Of a stretch of DNA of 64,000 nt, positions 43,441 through 53,319 are shown in pieces. Source of the stretch: Terriglobales bacterium (GTDB lineage: Bacteria > Acidobacteriota > Terriglobia > Terriglobales > Acidobacteriaceae); NCBI GenBank assembly GCA_025934735.1, contig JAICWP010000009.1, forward strand, positions 1 to 64,000, given 5' to 3'. Within the stretch, counting starts at the first letter, position 1. The number at the start of each line of letters is the position of its first letter. The notes beneath the pieces were generated by a model. It searched no databases. It was not told where the DNA came from and worked only from the letters and a program-made list of their open reading frames with translations. The translations under genes were made by a program, and so were the position numbers.

Positions 43441-43960
43441 ACGCATGCGCCTGCGCCGGCTGCTGGTAGCCGCCTTCGCGGCTGGCGGCGATACGCTGGT
43501 ATTCCTCGCCCGCTTCTGCTGGCAGCAGCACCCACAGCGTATAGACCCCCAGTGCCGTACCGAAGGGGAGGTCCAGCAACATCAGGAATGCCATGATCAG
43601 GGCCAGCACCCGCCCCCAGGGCCGCACCTTGAGCAGGCCGTAGGCGGTGATGGCGCGCGCCCCGCCAATCGCCAAAAACAGCACTCCCAAAAACAAAAAC
43701 AGGATGGGAGCAAAAACGCGGGCCGGAGGTGGCATGTTCCCAGGGGCCGCGCTCGCCGCGGCCGCCAGCGCGAACATCACCGCCGTCGGAATCATCCAGA
43801 ACCCCGCCATCACGAACCAGAAAATAGCCATCAGGTGCAGATTGCTTGCAACTCGCGTGCGAATCGCAATCGAACTTCTCACATCCGCCACCGTCCGGCC
43901 GCAGCTTGGGCAGGCCAACTGGTCCTGGCCCAACGGTGCCCCACAATGGTTGCAGTACAT
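43439..43960 (-). CDS. Membrane protein with N-terminal zinc ribbon
   Basis: 173 residues from the ATG at 43960, chosen for GGGAGGG just upstream. The zinc ribbon reads MYCNHCGAPLG then LACPSCG. Three to four transmembrane helices follow (LMAIFWFVMAGFWMIPTAVM, FAPILFLFLGVLFLAIGGAR, LALIMAFLMLLDLPFGTALG). Similar DUF-type membrane proteins are common in Acidobacteriota. Function unknown. Confidence 0.75.
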   Translation of the reverse strand: MYCNHCGAPLGQDQLACPSCGRTVADVRSSIAIRTRVASNLHLMAIFWFVMAGFWMIPTAVMFALAAAASAAPGNMPPPARVFAPILFLFLGVLFLAIGGARAITAYGLLKVRPWGRVLALIMAFLMLLDLPFGTALGVYTLWVLLPAEAGEEYQRIAASREGGYQQPAQAHA

Positions 43961-44013
43961 GGGATCCCTCCCCTGTCTAGTGTACGCGGCTAAGACACGG
44001 ATGGTTCCCAAAA

Positions 44014-44195
44014 GCAAAGGTTTCAGGGTTTCAAAGTTTCAGGGACTGAATTTCCAGCGATCCAAACCGGAGGTTCTGAGCTTTGAGTTCATGTCCCATG
44101 GTGCGCGCGAGATGTTTCGGCGCTAAACCATCTCAGCACCGGCGTCCAGACGTTAGAAAGTTGCGGCTGGAACGTGAAACCTTGAAACCTTCCTC
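44014..44195. repeat. GAAAC-family repeats flanking a gene-free gap
   Basis: Units of GTTTCA (44014-44050) and GAAACCTTGAAACCTTCC (44176-44193) lie at both ends of this 180-bp gap. They belong to the same family as 43386-43440. Confidence 0.6.
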
Positions 44196-45197
44196 TCACG
44201 ACGACACCAGTACTCGATCCTCCGATCCGCAAACGCGCACGCAGTTGCGCCCGCTGCGGCGGGAGAGGTACAGGGCGACGTCAGCGGCGTGCAACAGGAA
44301 ATGGGCGCCCAACCTCAGAGTGCCGGCGGCCATGCCGCTGGCTCCGATGCTGACTGCGATGCTCACCGGCCCGGCGCTGGTGCTGATTGGAGCCTGCGTA
44401 ACGCTGGAACGCAGGCGTGTAACCACGGACGACAGATTTTCCGGCGCGATCTCTGGAATGAGGATCAGGAACTCTTCCGCTCCGTAGCGGCCCACGGTGT
44501 CGTACGGGCGTAACGAGGAGTGCAGACGTTGGGCTACCTCCTGCAGCACGCAGTCGCCGACGGCATGGCCGTGCAGGCGGTTGATTTCCCGCAAATGGCA
44601 AAGGTCGAGCTTCAGGATCCCCAGGGCTTTTTGGGTGCGTAGGGCACGTGCCAGCTCGCGGTCCAGGGTGGAGGCAATCATGTCGCGATTGAAAATCCCG
44701 GTGAGCGCGTCGTGGGTGGTGCCGAACTTGAGCGCTTTTTGTGCCGCCTCCAGTTGTTTCAGCAGCTGCAGGATGCGCTGCCCGGCTCGCAGCCGCATCT
44801 GCAGTTCAGACGCGCGGAAGGGTTCCTGCAGGCAATCGTCGGCGCCCGCTTCCAGCCCGGCCGCCACTTCCTGATCTCGGCCTTTGCGGGTGAGCAGCAC
44901 GACGTACGTGCGCAACGATCGCCGCCGCTTGATTTTGCGGCACAGGCCCGGACCGTCCAGGCCGGGCATGTTCTGCCCCACTAACGCCAGCGTGGAACCG
45001 GCGGGCTTTCGCAGCAACTCCAGGGCGTGCTCCCCATTTATGGCCGGCATGGCTCGGTAATCCCAGCCTTTGAGCCAAGCCAGCATGGCCAGTCGGCGCT
45101 CCTTGTCCCCTTCGGCCACAATCACGCGCCAATTCTCGTCGCCTACATCTTCAGCTGCTGCCAGAGGGAGGCTTGCCTCTTCTGTGGTGGTTTCCAT
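44196..45197 (-). CDS. Response regulator with GGDEF domain, degenerate receiver
   Basis: 333 residues: REC-like domain (about 22-140) then GGDEF (about 165-325). In REC the phosphoacceptor Asp is missing: the strand reads LALVGQNMPGLDG with Gly at the Asp position. In GGDEF the substrate start (HDALTGIFNRDM) and RYGAEEFLILIPE are present, with Ala in place of the second Gly, so activity is uncertain. It could be a c-di-GMP synthase regulated without phosphorylation or a signalling scaffold. Confidence 0.88.
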   Translation of the reverse strand: METTTEEASLPLAAAEDVGDENWRVIVAEGDKERRLAMLAWLKGWDYRAMPAINGEHALELLRKPAGSTLALVGQNMPGLDGPGLCRKIKRRRSLRTYVVLLTRKGRDQEVAAGLEAGADDCLQEPFRASELQMRLRAGQRILQLLKQLEAAQKALKFGTTHDALTGIFNRDMIASTLDRELARALRTQKALGILKLDLCHLREINRLHGHAVGDCVLQEVAQRLHSSLRPYDTVGRYGAEEFLILIPEIAPENLSSVVTRLRSSVTQAPISTSAGPVSIAVSIGASGMAAGTLRLGAHFLLHAADVALYLSRRSGRNCVRVCGSEDRVLVSS

Positions 45198-45399
45198 GAG
45201 TACCCCGGGGCGGCCTTTTCCTGCCGACCCCAGGACTATTGTTCACTGAAAGGGGCATGATTCAGACGTGTGGTTACTATCGGTTGGCACGGGTGGTGTG
45301 CCGATTTAGGGCGGGTCCTTTTTTGGAAGAAAGACTTGCGATGGAAGGATTCAAAACGCCGCTTTGTCGCGGCTATCCTCCAATCTCAAGCGAAAAGCT

Positions 45400-46272
45400 T
45401 CAAACTATTTTTCTCTCTTCCACCGGATTGAGCGCGTACTCTGGCGTTTTTCGCGCGTACTGTCCGGTCAGCGAGTTCCAGCGAATCTTCAAGGTTTCCA
45501 GGCCCATTCGCAAGCCGTCTTTCAAATAGCTGATCTTGGTGCGGTCGTCGTGCGCCCACTCCACCGCGATCTCGCGTACCGGCAGCCCGAACTTGCGAGA
45601 CAAAAACAGCAATTCCGGATCAAATCCCCAGCGCTCGATCTTCTGTCTGGGAAATAGGACCTGGGCGGCGTGCGAGGTGAAGGCTTTGAACCCGCACTGG
45701 GTATCCTTGTATTTCAATCCCAGCAGCGCCCGCAGGTGCAGGTTGAAAACCCTTCCAAACAGCTGGCGGTAGAAGGGCTGACGCTCGGTTTGCAACTCGC
45801 TCCGCAGCCAGCGCGACCCGATGGCCACCTCAGCGCCCCCGGCCAGCGCGGCGAACAACTTTTCCGCTTCGTAAATGGGTGAGGACAAGTCGGCGTCGCT
45901 GAACAGCAGCAAGTCGCCATGCGCGTTTAGCATCCCGTGGCGCACGCTGTAGCCTTTACCCTTGTTGCCAGGATTCTGCAGCAGCCGGACCGCCGGGTGC
46001 CTCTCGGCATAGCCGCGCACGATCTCCGGCGTATCGTCCCGTGAGCCATCATCCACCACGATGACTTCCGCGTTCCACCCTTGCTGCCCGATATAGCCCA
46101 GCACCTTGTCCAGCGTCGCGGTAATGCGCTGGCCCTCGTTGTAGGCGGGGATGACGATGCTGTAAGTGGGTCGGTTGCTCAGAGTGCTCGCCATGCCGGT
46201 TGCCAGAACGGTTCCCAGTCCGACTTCGATGGTACTGCTTCGGCGACGGTTAGCAAATGCACGCCCAGACAT
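45400..46272 (-). CDS. GT2 glycosyltransferase (dolichyl-phosphate glucosyl/mannosyl type)
   Basis: 290 residues. GT-A fold with YSIVIPAYNEGQRITATLDK, EVIVVDDGSRDDTPEIVRGY, LLLFSDADLSSPIYEAEKLF and GSRW. The C-terminal KYKDTQCGFKAF and KFGLPVREIAVEWAHDDRTK are typical of polyprenyl-phosphate glucosyl/mannosyl transferases. No transmembrane helix is obvious. Transfers a sugar from a nucleotide donor to a lipid carrier, probably for surface glycans. Confidence 0.9.
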   Translation of the reverse strand: MSGRAFANRRRSSTIEVGLGTVLATGMASTLSNRPTYSIVIPAYNEGQRITATLDKVLGYIGQQGWNAEVIVVDDGSRDDTPEIVRGYAERHPAVRLLQNPGNKGKGYSVRHGMLNAHGDLLLFSDADLSSPIYEAEKLFAALAGGAEVAIGSRWLRSELQTERQPFYRQLFGRVFNLHLRALLGLKYKDTQCGFKAFTSHAAQVLFPRQKIERWGFDPELLFLSRKFGLPVREIAVEWAHDDRTKISYLKDGLRMGLETLKIRWNSLTGQYARKTPEYALNPVEERKIV

Positions 46273-46312
46273 GAGTGGATAGATGTCTGAAAGGCCAGAG
46301 ATGATGCCGCCG

Positions 46313-47353
46313 TTATGCTACTTGTATCTGCGCGGCCAGCATTTCGAAGAATTCGGCTACCAGATCCCCATCCCACAGCCCCGCCTTGGCCTCATCATGC
46401 ATGGTCTGCGCCGCTTCGTCATGGCTAAGCGCGGGTTTATAGGGCCGCTCGGTGCGTAAGGCGTCATACACATCCACCACCTGCAGAATCCGCGACAAAA
46501 GCGGAATCTGCCGCCCCACCAAGCCGTCCGGATACCCGGTGCCATTCCAATGCTCGTGGTGATGCCGGATGATGGGCAGCACCAGGCGCAGCGACTTCAG
46601 CGGCTTGCAGATGTTTTCTCCCGTAATGGGGTGCCGCTTCATGATCTCCCACTCTTCCGGAGAAAGATTGGCGCCCTTTTTCAGGATTTCGTCCGGCACC
46701 TTGATCTTGCCCAGGTCGTGGAGGTAGCCTCCGCGGCGCAAGGCCACCACCGAAGCCTCGTCCAGGCCCATCCTCCGTCCCAGGTCGCCGGCATAGCGGG
46801 CCAGGCGCTCGCAATGGCCTTCGGTATAGGGATCGCGCGCCTCCACGCTCAGGCCCAGGGTACATAGCACCGCCTCGGCATTTTCCAGTTCGTCGGTGAA
46901 TTCTTTCAGTTTCAGCAGCGACTTAACCCGCGCAAACAGTTCCTCGGGGAAGATGGGCTTATTCAGGAAATCGTCCGCACCCGCCTCAATACCCCTCACC
47001 TTATCTTCGCGGTCGGTCAGCCCGGTGATCATCACCACTGGAATCAGTCGAGTAGCCGGATCGTCCTTCAATTCGCGGCAAAGCTCATAACCGGACTTGC
47101 CGGGCATCACCACGTCCAGCAGGATCAGGTCGGGATGATGCTGGCGAATCTTCTGTTCCGCCTGCTCTACCTGCAGGGCGACCACCACTTCATACCCCTT
47201 GGTGGTCAGCAACTCCCTCATTAGCAAGGCGTTATCGGCGTTATCGTCCACCACCAGAATGGTGGTGGTGCGCCGCGGCAGAAGTTCGGGCATCTCCGGA
47301 TGGGAAGAGGAGAGCAGCAGATTGGTTGCATCCAGCGGCGGGGAGAACTTCAT
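46313..47353 (-). CDS. Response regulator with HD-GYP phosphodiesterase domain
   Basis: 346 residues from the ATG at 47353; an open frame continues upstream, so the start is uncertain. REC domain with ILVVDDNADNALLMRELL and the phosphoacceptor in PDLILLDVVMPGKSG. HD-GYP domain with HDLGK, KRHPITGENI and HHEHWNGTGYPDG. HD-GYP enzymes hydrolyse c-di-GMP, so this opposes GGDEF proteins such as the one at 44196. The TTER at the REC/HD junction suggests a phosphorylation-controlled switch. Confidence 0.92.
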   Translation of the reverse strand: MKFSPPLDATNLLLSSSHPEMPELLPRRTTTILVVDDNADNALLMRELLTTKGYEVVVALQVEQAEQKIRQHHPDLILLDVVMPGKSGYELCRELKDDPATRLIPVVMITGLTDREDKVRGIEAGADDFLNKPIFPEELFARVKSLLKLKEFTDELENAEAVLCTLGLSVEARDPYTEGHCERLARYAGDLGRRMGLDEASVVALRRGGYLHDLGKIKVPDEILKKGANLSPEEWEIMKRHPITGENICKPLKSLRLVLPIIRHHHEHWNGTGYPDGLVGRQIPLLSRILQVVDVYDALRTERPYKPALSHDEAAQTMHDEAKAGLWDGDLVAEFFEMLAAQIQVA

Positions 47354-47464
47354 GGCCGTAAACCTGTGACGCAGCATTGTAAGGCTTATGAGCCCGCCTT
47401 GCAAAAGGCCAAACAGCTCTGCCTCACCCTTGCCTCTGTCCTTTTTCCGGATTAGGCTGAGCCC

Positions 47465-48097
47465 ATGGGCCGAGTAGCGCGTTGCCTGTTGATCCTGGTT
47501 TTGGCGGCCGCACCGGGTTTTGCTCGCCAACACCGGATTACCTGGGGTAAGTGGTTGCCGGTGAAATGGTTTGTGGGGCCGACCGACGATAAGGTGCAGC
47601 CCATGAACGTGCGGGTCCTATACGTGGACGGCCACGTTAAGGACTTCACCACCGGCCAGCCCTATGACGTCACAGACCAGCTGTTCGTGGTTCGCCGCGC
47701 CTACCGCCTCAATGACCAACTGCCTGAGGACGCCAATAAGGTTCCGCACTGGAAGTGGCAGCGCGGTGGCTGGCTGCTGGTGGACCGCGGCAGCGGGCGC
47801 GTTTCTCAACTCAAGCTGCCCGAGTTCGATCCCTTCTACTCGGTGGCCAGCTGGTACCGCGATTACGTGGCCTACTGCGGCGTATCTGATGACGCAGAAA
47901 AGGTTTACGCGGTCGTCACCCAGCTTGGACGCAAGAAGCCTATCCTCCGCCAGGACCTGGGAGCGGCTTCCAACTCCGAGACGCCCGATTCCGAATGCCC
48001 AGCGCCCACCTGGCAGCGCAGCCCTACCCGCGTCACTTTCCAGCCGCGCAGCGGCAAGCCTGTGAATTTCACCATCACCAGCCGACCCGGACAGTAA
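47465..48097 (+). CDS. Exported protein of unknown function
   Basis: 210 residues with a signal peptide (about 1-21). The mature part is rich in Trp and basic residues: KWLPVKWFVGPTDDKVQPMN, RVLYVDGHVKDFTTGQPYDV, LFVVRRAYRLNDQLPED and ASWYRDYVAYCGVSDDAEKV. No family assigned. Convergent with the ABC permease gene. Confidence 0.75.
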   Translation: MGRVARCLLILVLAAAPGFARQHRITWGKWLPVKWFVGPTDDKVQPMNVRVLYVDGHVKDFTTGQPYDVTDQLFVVRRAYRLNDQLPEDANKVPHWKWQRGGWLLVDRGSGRVSQLKLPEFDPFYSVASWYRDYVAYCGVSDDAEKVYAVVTQLGRKKPILRQDLGAASNSETPDSECPAPTWQRSPTRVTFQPRSGKPVNFTITSRPGQ

Positions 48098-48125
48098 TTG
48101 AAATGAACACCGCTCTCAGCATGGG

Positions 48126-50588
48126 TCACTCATACCGCAGAGCCTCTATCGGGTCCACCCGCGTAGCCCGCCGCGCGGGAATGTAGCAGGCGAGAATGGC
48201 CACCCCCGCCAGCACCGCCGCCACCGCCGCCAGCGTCAGCGGATCAAAGCTGCCTATACCGAATAGGAATCTGTTCAGAAGCCGCCCAACAGCAAATGCC
48301 CCCGCCAGCCCCAGCACCATCCCGGCTCCCACCAGCACGGCTCCCCAGCCCAGAACCATGCTCAACACTCTGCCGCGGCTAGCGCCCAGCGCCATGCGGA
48401 TTGCGATCTCGCGCGTGCGCTGTGAAACCGCGTAAGCGATTATGCCGTAGAGACCCACCGAGGCCAGCAGTAATGCCGCGGCGGCAAATATCGTGACCAG
48501 GATCATGTAGAATCGCCGCGCCGCCGTGGACTCACCGATCACCTGTTCCATGGTGCGCATTCCGCTCACCGGCAATTGCCGGTCGAGCGACCATACGGCA
48601 GCCCGTACCGCCGAAGCTTCGCTGGCCGGATCTCCTGCCGTGCGCACCGCCAGGTTCATGGAATGAAAGATGGTCTGCAGGTCATCGTCCGAGAGTTGCA
48701 GGTAAGGAGCATAGGTGTGAGGCCGGGTTTCGGCGTCCAGCGGGCCGGGTTTGACATCGCCCACCACGCCCACGATAGTCAGCCAGGGTGCGTCTGACTC
48801 CGCCGGTCCCCACTTGAGGCGCCGCCCAATGGGGTCCTGCCCGGCAAAATATCGCTTGGCGATGGACTCACTGATGATCACCACCGCAGGCGCGCCCACC
48901 ACGTTGGCGGAGTTGAAAAGGCGGCCGCGCAGCAGGGGAATTCCCATGGCCTGGAAATACGAGCCCAGTACCGCTGAATGCAAGTCCGTATTCAGGCCTG
49001 CTCCCGGCGGCGGCCGATAACCTTCCACGCTGAAAATCCTGTTCCAGCTGCTCTCCAGCGGCAGGTCGGTAGACAAGCCTGCTGCCTCGGCTCCCGGCAG
49101 CCGTTGCAGGCGCCGTAACAGCTCCGTGTAGAAGCTCCGAATCTGCGGGCCGTAACTGTACTGCGATCCGGGAAGAGTTACGGCAGCGGTAATGACGTGC
49201 TGAGGACGGAATCCGGGGTCAACTTCCAACATGCGCTGGAAACTCCGGATGAGCAGCCCGGCGCCGACCAGCAGCACCAGGGCCAGCGCGACCTGGGTAA
49301 CCACAAACGCGGAGCCCAGGCGGCGGCGCTCGCGGTTATGGCTGGAGCCGCGGCCGGCTTCCTTGAGGCTGTCGTTCATATTGGTGCGCAAAGCAAAGAA
49401 CGCCGGCGCCGCGCCAAAAATGAGTCCTGTAACCGCCGATACGGCAAAGGCGAAGGCCAGGACACGCCAGTCAATGCCGGCTTGGTGCAATTGGGGAAGA
49501 TTGGAAGGAACTAGGGACACGAGAACGCCCGTTCCCCAGGCAGCCAGCGCCAAGCCCAGCGCGCCACCCAACACCGCCAGCAGAACCGTTTCAGAAAGCA
49601 GTTGCGTAACCAAGCGGCGGGCATCGGCTCCCAGCGCCATGCGCACTCCCAGTTCCTTTTGCCGGCTGCTGCCCCGGGCCAGCAGTAGATGGGCCACGTT
49701 GGTCACCGAAATTAGTAGCACCAGCACCACCGCGCCCAAGAGGATCAGCAAGGGATCGCGCACTTGGCCCACGGCATCGTCGCGCAGCGGTTGCACCACG
49801 CCGAACATCTGTTCCACGCTGCGGATCTGGACGGGATAGCTGTCGAAGATGCGCTGCGCGATCAAATTCACGTCCGCCTGGGCCTGCTGCAGAGAAACCC
49901 CCGGGCGCAGCCGGGCGACTGCTCCGTAATTAAAGTCGTCTCCCGCGTCGGCTTTCTCTGCGGCGGTAAAGGCCATCGGTACCCAAAGCGCTGGTGCAGC
50001 GGCGCGGCTGGGCCGGGGCGGGAAGGCAAAGTTCGGCGGCATAACGCCGATAATCATGTACGACCTGCGGTCTAACTCAATGCTCCGGCCGAGCACGTCG
50101 CGCGCGGCGCCGAATTTCTGCTGCCATAGCCGGTAGCTCAGCACTGCGGCATAGCGGCCGGGCTGATCTTCATCCTGGGAAAAGGTGCGGCCCAGCAGCG
50201 GCGAAACTCCCAGGATCGAGAACAAGTTCCAGTTCACACGGGCGGCGCCGATGCGCTCCGGAGAGCCTTCGCCGGTGAGGTCGAGGTTCATTTCTTCATA
50301 ACCCGCAACGCCGGTAAAGGTGCGATTTTCGCGGCTGAAGGTCAGCACATCGGGCGCGGGGAGAGGGAAGGGCTCGGGGGCAATCCGCGGAATGCGCTCC
50401 TTAAGCAGAGCCAGTTTGCCGGGCGCGGCGTACGGTAACGGCCGGAACAGCACCCCGTTCACCACGCTGAACATGGCGGTGGTGGCACCGATGCCCAGAG
50501 CGAGTATTATCAGAGCAATGGCAGTGAATCCTGGCGAACGCCGGAAAAGGCGCAGGCCGTAGCGGATGTTCTGTAGCAAAGTGTCCAT
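48126..50588 (-). CDS. ADOP-type ABC transporter permease
   Basis: 820 residues from the ATG at 50588; the frame extends 72 bp upstream without a ribosome site. Two MacB-type periplasmic domains and two FtsX/MacB permease blocks in tandem. The opening DTLLQNIRYGLRLFRRSPGF, then GIGATTAMFSVVNGVLFRPL, and SRQKELGVRMALGADARRLV are the acidobacterial duplicated orphan permease pattern. No ATPase gene is adjacent. Probably part of an efflux or envelope-maintenance system. Confidence 0.92.
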   Translation of the reverse strand: MDTLLQNIRYGLRLFRRSPGFTAIALIILALGIGATTAMFSVVNGVLFRPLPYAAPGKLALLKERIPRIAPEPFPLPAPDVLTFSRENRTFTGVAGYEEMNLDLTGEGSPERIGAARVNWNLFSILGVSPLLGRTFSQDEDQPGRYAAVLSYRLWQQKFGAARDVLGRSIELDRRSYMIIGVMPPNFAFPPRPSRAAAPALWVPMAFTAAEKADAGDDFNYGAVARLRPGVSLQQAQADVNLIAQRIFDSYPVQIRSVEQMFGVVQPLRDDAVGQVRDPLLILLGAVVLVLLISVTNVAHLLLARGSSRQKELGVRMALGADARRLVTQLLSETVLLAVLGGALGLALAAWGTGVLVSLVPSNLPQLHQAGIDWRVLAFAFAVSAVTGLIFGAAPAFFALRTNMNDSLKEAGRGSSHNRERRRLGSAFVVTQVALALVLLVGAGLLIRSFQRMLEVDPGFRPQHVITAAVTLPGSQYSYGPQIRSFYTELLRRLQRLPGAEAAGLSTDLPLESSWNRIFSVEGYRPPPGAGLNTDLHSAVLGSYFQAMGIPLLRGRLFNSANVVGAPAVVIISESIAKRYFAGQDPIGRRLKWGPAESDAPWLTIVGVVGDVKPGPLDAETRPHTYAPYLQLSDDDLQTIFHSMNLAVRTAGDPASEASAVRAAVWSLDRQLPVSGMRTMEQVIGESTAARRFYMILVTIFAAAALLLASVGLYGIIAYAVSQRTREIAIRMALGASRGRVLSMVLGWGAVLVGAGMVLGLAGAFAVGRLLNRFLFGIGSFDPLTLAAVAAVLAGVAILACYIPARRATRVDPIEALRYE

Positions 50589-50780
50589 TGGTGGTTCCGC
50601 GACAAAGAAAGCTTCTCCCGCTCGGAAGTGCAATCGCGCTGCCAGCTCTAAGCCCTGCAAGCCAATGGATATATGGTATTTAGCTGGGCTTGAGCGACAT
50701 TCCTGTCCGTTTTCGGAATCTACTGTGCGGAAGCGGACACCCGTCGGCAGAACTGCCGGGACATGGATTCCGGCGCGGAA

Positions 50781-51644
50781 TCACACCTGCAACTGCTTCA
50801 GGTAAGGAACGCTGGCCCGCATCATCTCCAGGTCCATCTCCACGAAATAATTCTTAATGCCGCCGCTTTTGGCGGCTGTGAAAATATTCTTCCAGTCCAG
50901 CGTGCCTTGGCCAACGGGCACTATCTTCCTGGTTTTGGCGGACCAGCCTTGCACGTGCATGGAGATGAAGCGGCCGGGGTATTTCCTGAAATACTGCGCG
51001 GCATCGTATCCGTCGCTGATGGTGGAGACCTGAAATTGGAACTTCACCAGCTTGGGATCGAGTAAGCGGAATAACAAGTCGTAGGTGCGTTTGCCGTTCA
51101 CCTGAGACAGCTCAAAGTCCTCATTGTGCAGGCCTTGCTGGATGCCCGCCCTGGCTGCGCGTTCGCCAATCCGGTTGTATTCCTCGGCCGCCCGTTTCAC
51201 ATCATCCATGATGGGATGCTTCGGGCCCTCCATGCTGGGCACCAGCATTTGCGTCAAGCCCACATCCTTTGCCCAGCCAATGCGGCCCTGCTGGTCTTTC
51301 CTGAGCTCATCCATGGTGAAGTGAGAACTCACGCAGGTGACGCCGGCGTCAGCCAGAATTCTGCGCAACTCCGAACCTTTGTACTTGGCCAGACCGGCGA
51401 AGCCGGAGTCGGCGTAGCCCACGGGCGAGCAGAGCTCGACAGACTGAAAACCGGCTTTGGCGAGGGTCTGGATGGTGCCGGGAAAATCCTTGGCAATCAT
51501 GTCCCTCACCGGCCAGGTCTGGCATCCGATGGGCAGCCCAAGTGGATTGGCGCGCAGTTCCGGCACAGCTATGGAAAAAAGGCCGGCTGCAGCGGCCAGT
51601 CCGGCGGCGGTTTTGCAGAAGTCTCTTCTGGAGATTGCGGACAT
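50781..51644 (-). CDS. Sugar phosphate isomerase/epimerase-like TIM barrel, exported
   Basis: 287 residues from the ATG at 51644. A Tat-like signal (SRRDFCKTAAGLAAAAGLFS). AP-endonuclease-2-type TIM barrel: GCQTWPVRDMI, KAGFQSVELCSPVGYADSG, GLHNEDFELSQVNGKR, VKFQFQVSTISDGYDA and YFVEMDLEMMR near the C-terminus. The ATG overlaps the TAA of the upstream oxidoreductase gene (TAATG), so the two are translationally coupled. Confidence 0.88.
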   Translation of the reverse strand: MSAISRRDFCKTAAGLAAAAGLFSIAVPELRANPLGLPIGCQTWPVRDMIAKDFPGTIQTLAKAGFQSVELCSPVGYADSGFAGLAKYKGSELRRILADAGVTCVSSHFTMDELRKDQQGRIGWAKDVGLTQMLVPSMEGPKHPIMDDVKRAAEEYNRIGERAARAGIQQGLHNEDFELSQVNGKRTYDLLFRLLDPKLVKFQFQVSTISDGYDAAQYFRKYPGRFISMHVQGWSAKTRKIVPVGQGTLDWKNIFTAAKSGGIKNYFVEMDLEMMRASVPYLKQLQV

Positions 51645-53257
51645 TAGAGTTCCCATCCTTTGCGGCGTTCCGGGCGAATAAATTTCTGGGCGGCATCCGC
51701 GTTCACCGCCTTCATTTCGGAGCGGTTCCAGATCAGCTTTTGTCCCAGCATCGCAGCTACGTTCCCGAGAAGCAGCGTTTCGGTAACCATACCGGAAAAT
51801 TCAAAGTTCCCACCCGGCTTTACCTTGCTTCCCTTACAGGCGTCGAGCCATTCGCGTTCATTGCCGGGCGAGCGGGGCAGGGTCTTGGGCGGTGGTTTGA
51901 ATGCATCCATCTTGGCCTGCGGAATCAGCTTCGGATTCGAACCATTGAACCCGCAAAGAATCTTTCCGCTATCGCCGATGAAGAGCAGCCCTTCGTCGTC
52001 CTCTTCACCTTCTCCCCGGAAGGGACGGTTGGGCTCCAATTCTTCGGGACGTGATGGCTTCAACCCACCGTCGTACCAGGTGAATCTCACCGGTGGCATC
52101 TCAGCGCGGGCGGGGAAATCGTAGTAGATAATTGAGGCTAGGGGGTAGGTTTCCTCGTAGCGATCGGTGGAGCTCGCTTCCAAACTCGCGGGCGCCTCAA
52201 GCTTCAGCACGCGAAAAAGTGTGTCGAAACTGTAGGAACCCATGTCGCCCAGGGCGCCACAACCAAAATCAGCCCACCCCCGCCACATGAAGGGGGCGTA
52301 AACGTGATTGTAGGGACGCTCCGGCGCCGGGCCCAGCCACAAATCCCAATCCAGGCCCTCGGGCACGGGCTCTGCGTCTTTGGGACGGTCAACTCCCTGT
52401 GGCCAGAAAGGACGGCTGGACCAGTTGGCCACCTGGCGCACCGGACCGATGGCTCCGCTCCAGATCCATTCGCACAACAGGCGCGTATCCTCCGAGGCCT
52501 GGTTAGCAACCGCAATCTGAGTGGCGACTCCGGTCTCGCGCGCGACTTCGGCCATGCGCCGCGCTTCGTAGATGGTGTGAGTCAACGGCTTCTGGCAAAA
52601 GACGTGTTTGCCCTTCTTCATGGCTGCGACGGAAACCGCCGCGTGCAGGTTGTCGGTGGTGCACACAACCAGGGCGTCCAGGTCTTTTTGTTTTTCCAGC
52701 AGCTCGCGAAAATCGCTGAAAGCCGAACAGCCGTGGTAAGTGCCGGAGCGCTGCTTCGTGCCGTAGTATCCCTCGACAATCTTCTGGCAGGGCTCGCGGC
52801 CGGATACGCCGTTGGTGGCCCACAGCGAGTGATTCAATTGCATGGGCTCGTCGGGACTGAGCCAGTCCCAACCGGAGCTGACGCCCAGCAATTCGCGCAC
52901 CGAATTGCAGAATTCATGGGTATCCCATTGGGGATGGCCAGCGCCGCCCTGGTTCGCATCGCAGACCGCCACGCCTTGCACATCGGGCTGCCGCAGGAAG
53001 CCAAGCATCACGCGCTGGCCCTGCGAGCCCACGCCGACAAATGCGATATTGACCTTATCGCTCGGCGGAACATAGCTAGAGCCGCCCAGCACGTGGCGTG
53101 GAACAATTGCAAAGCCCAGGGCTGCGCTTGCGCTTTGCGCCAGAAACTTGCGGCGTGAGATGGAGCCCTCTGGCGAGCTTCCCGATCTGATCTGACCCTT
53201 CACTTGGCCTCCCGGGCTGCGGTCCACGGGCGCCGCAGGAACAGAGTGGTTTATCAC
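51644..53257 (-). CDS. Gfo/Idh/MocA-family oxidoreductase, Tat-exported
   Basis: 537 residues from a GTG. Twin-arginine motif SISRRKFLAQSASAALG at about 33-49. NAD-binding start VNIAFVGVGSQGQRVMLGF, the GGAGHP and QKPLTH motifs (HVFCQKPLTHTIYEARRM) typical of the family. The substrate domain ends with WLDACKGSKVKPGGNFEFSG. Such exported members probably use tightly bound cofactor on sugar-like substrates. Overlaps the isomerase gene by TAATG. Confidence 0.9.
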   Translation of the reverse strand: MINHSVPAAPVDRSPGGQVKGQIRSGSSPEGSISRRKFLAQSASAALGFAIVPRHVLGGSSYVPPSDKVNIAFVGVGSQGQRVMLGFLRQPDVQGVAVCDANQGGAGHPQWDTHEFCNSVRELLGVSSGWDWLSPDEPMQLNHSLWATNGVSGREPCQKIVEGYYGTKQRSGTYHGCSAFSDFRELLEKQKDLDALVVCTTDNLHAAVSVAAMKKGKHVFCQKPLTHTIYEARRMAEVARETGVATQIAVANQASEDTRLLCEWIWSGAIGPVRQVANWSSRPFWPQGVDRPKDAEPVPEGLDWDLWLGPAPERPYNHVYAPFMWRGWADFGCGALGDMGSYSFDTLFRVLKLEAPASLEASSTDRYEETYPLASIIYYDFPARAEMPPVRFTWYDGGLKPSRPEELEPNRPFRGEGEEDDEGLLFIGDSGKILCGFNGSNPKLIPQAKMDAFKPPPKTLPRSPGNEREWLDACKGSKVKPGGNFEFSGMVTETLLLGNVAAMLGQKLIWNRSEMKAVNADAAQKFIRPERRKGWEL

Positions 53258-53319
53258 AATCAGGAGCAGCGTGGATACTGAAACCTCGTAACCGCCGCTT
53301 ACGGGAGTCTCTTTCGGAG

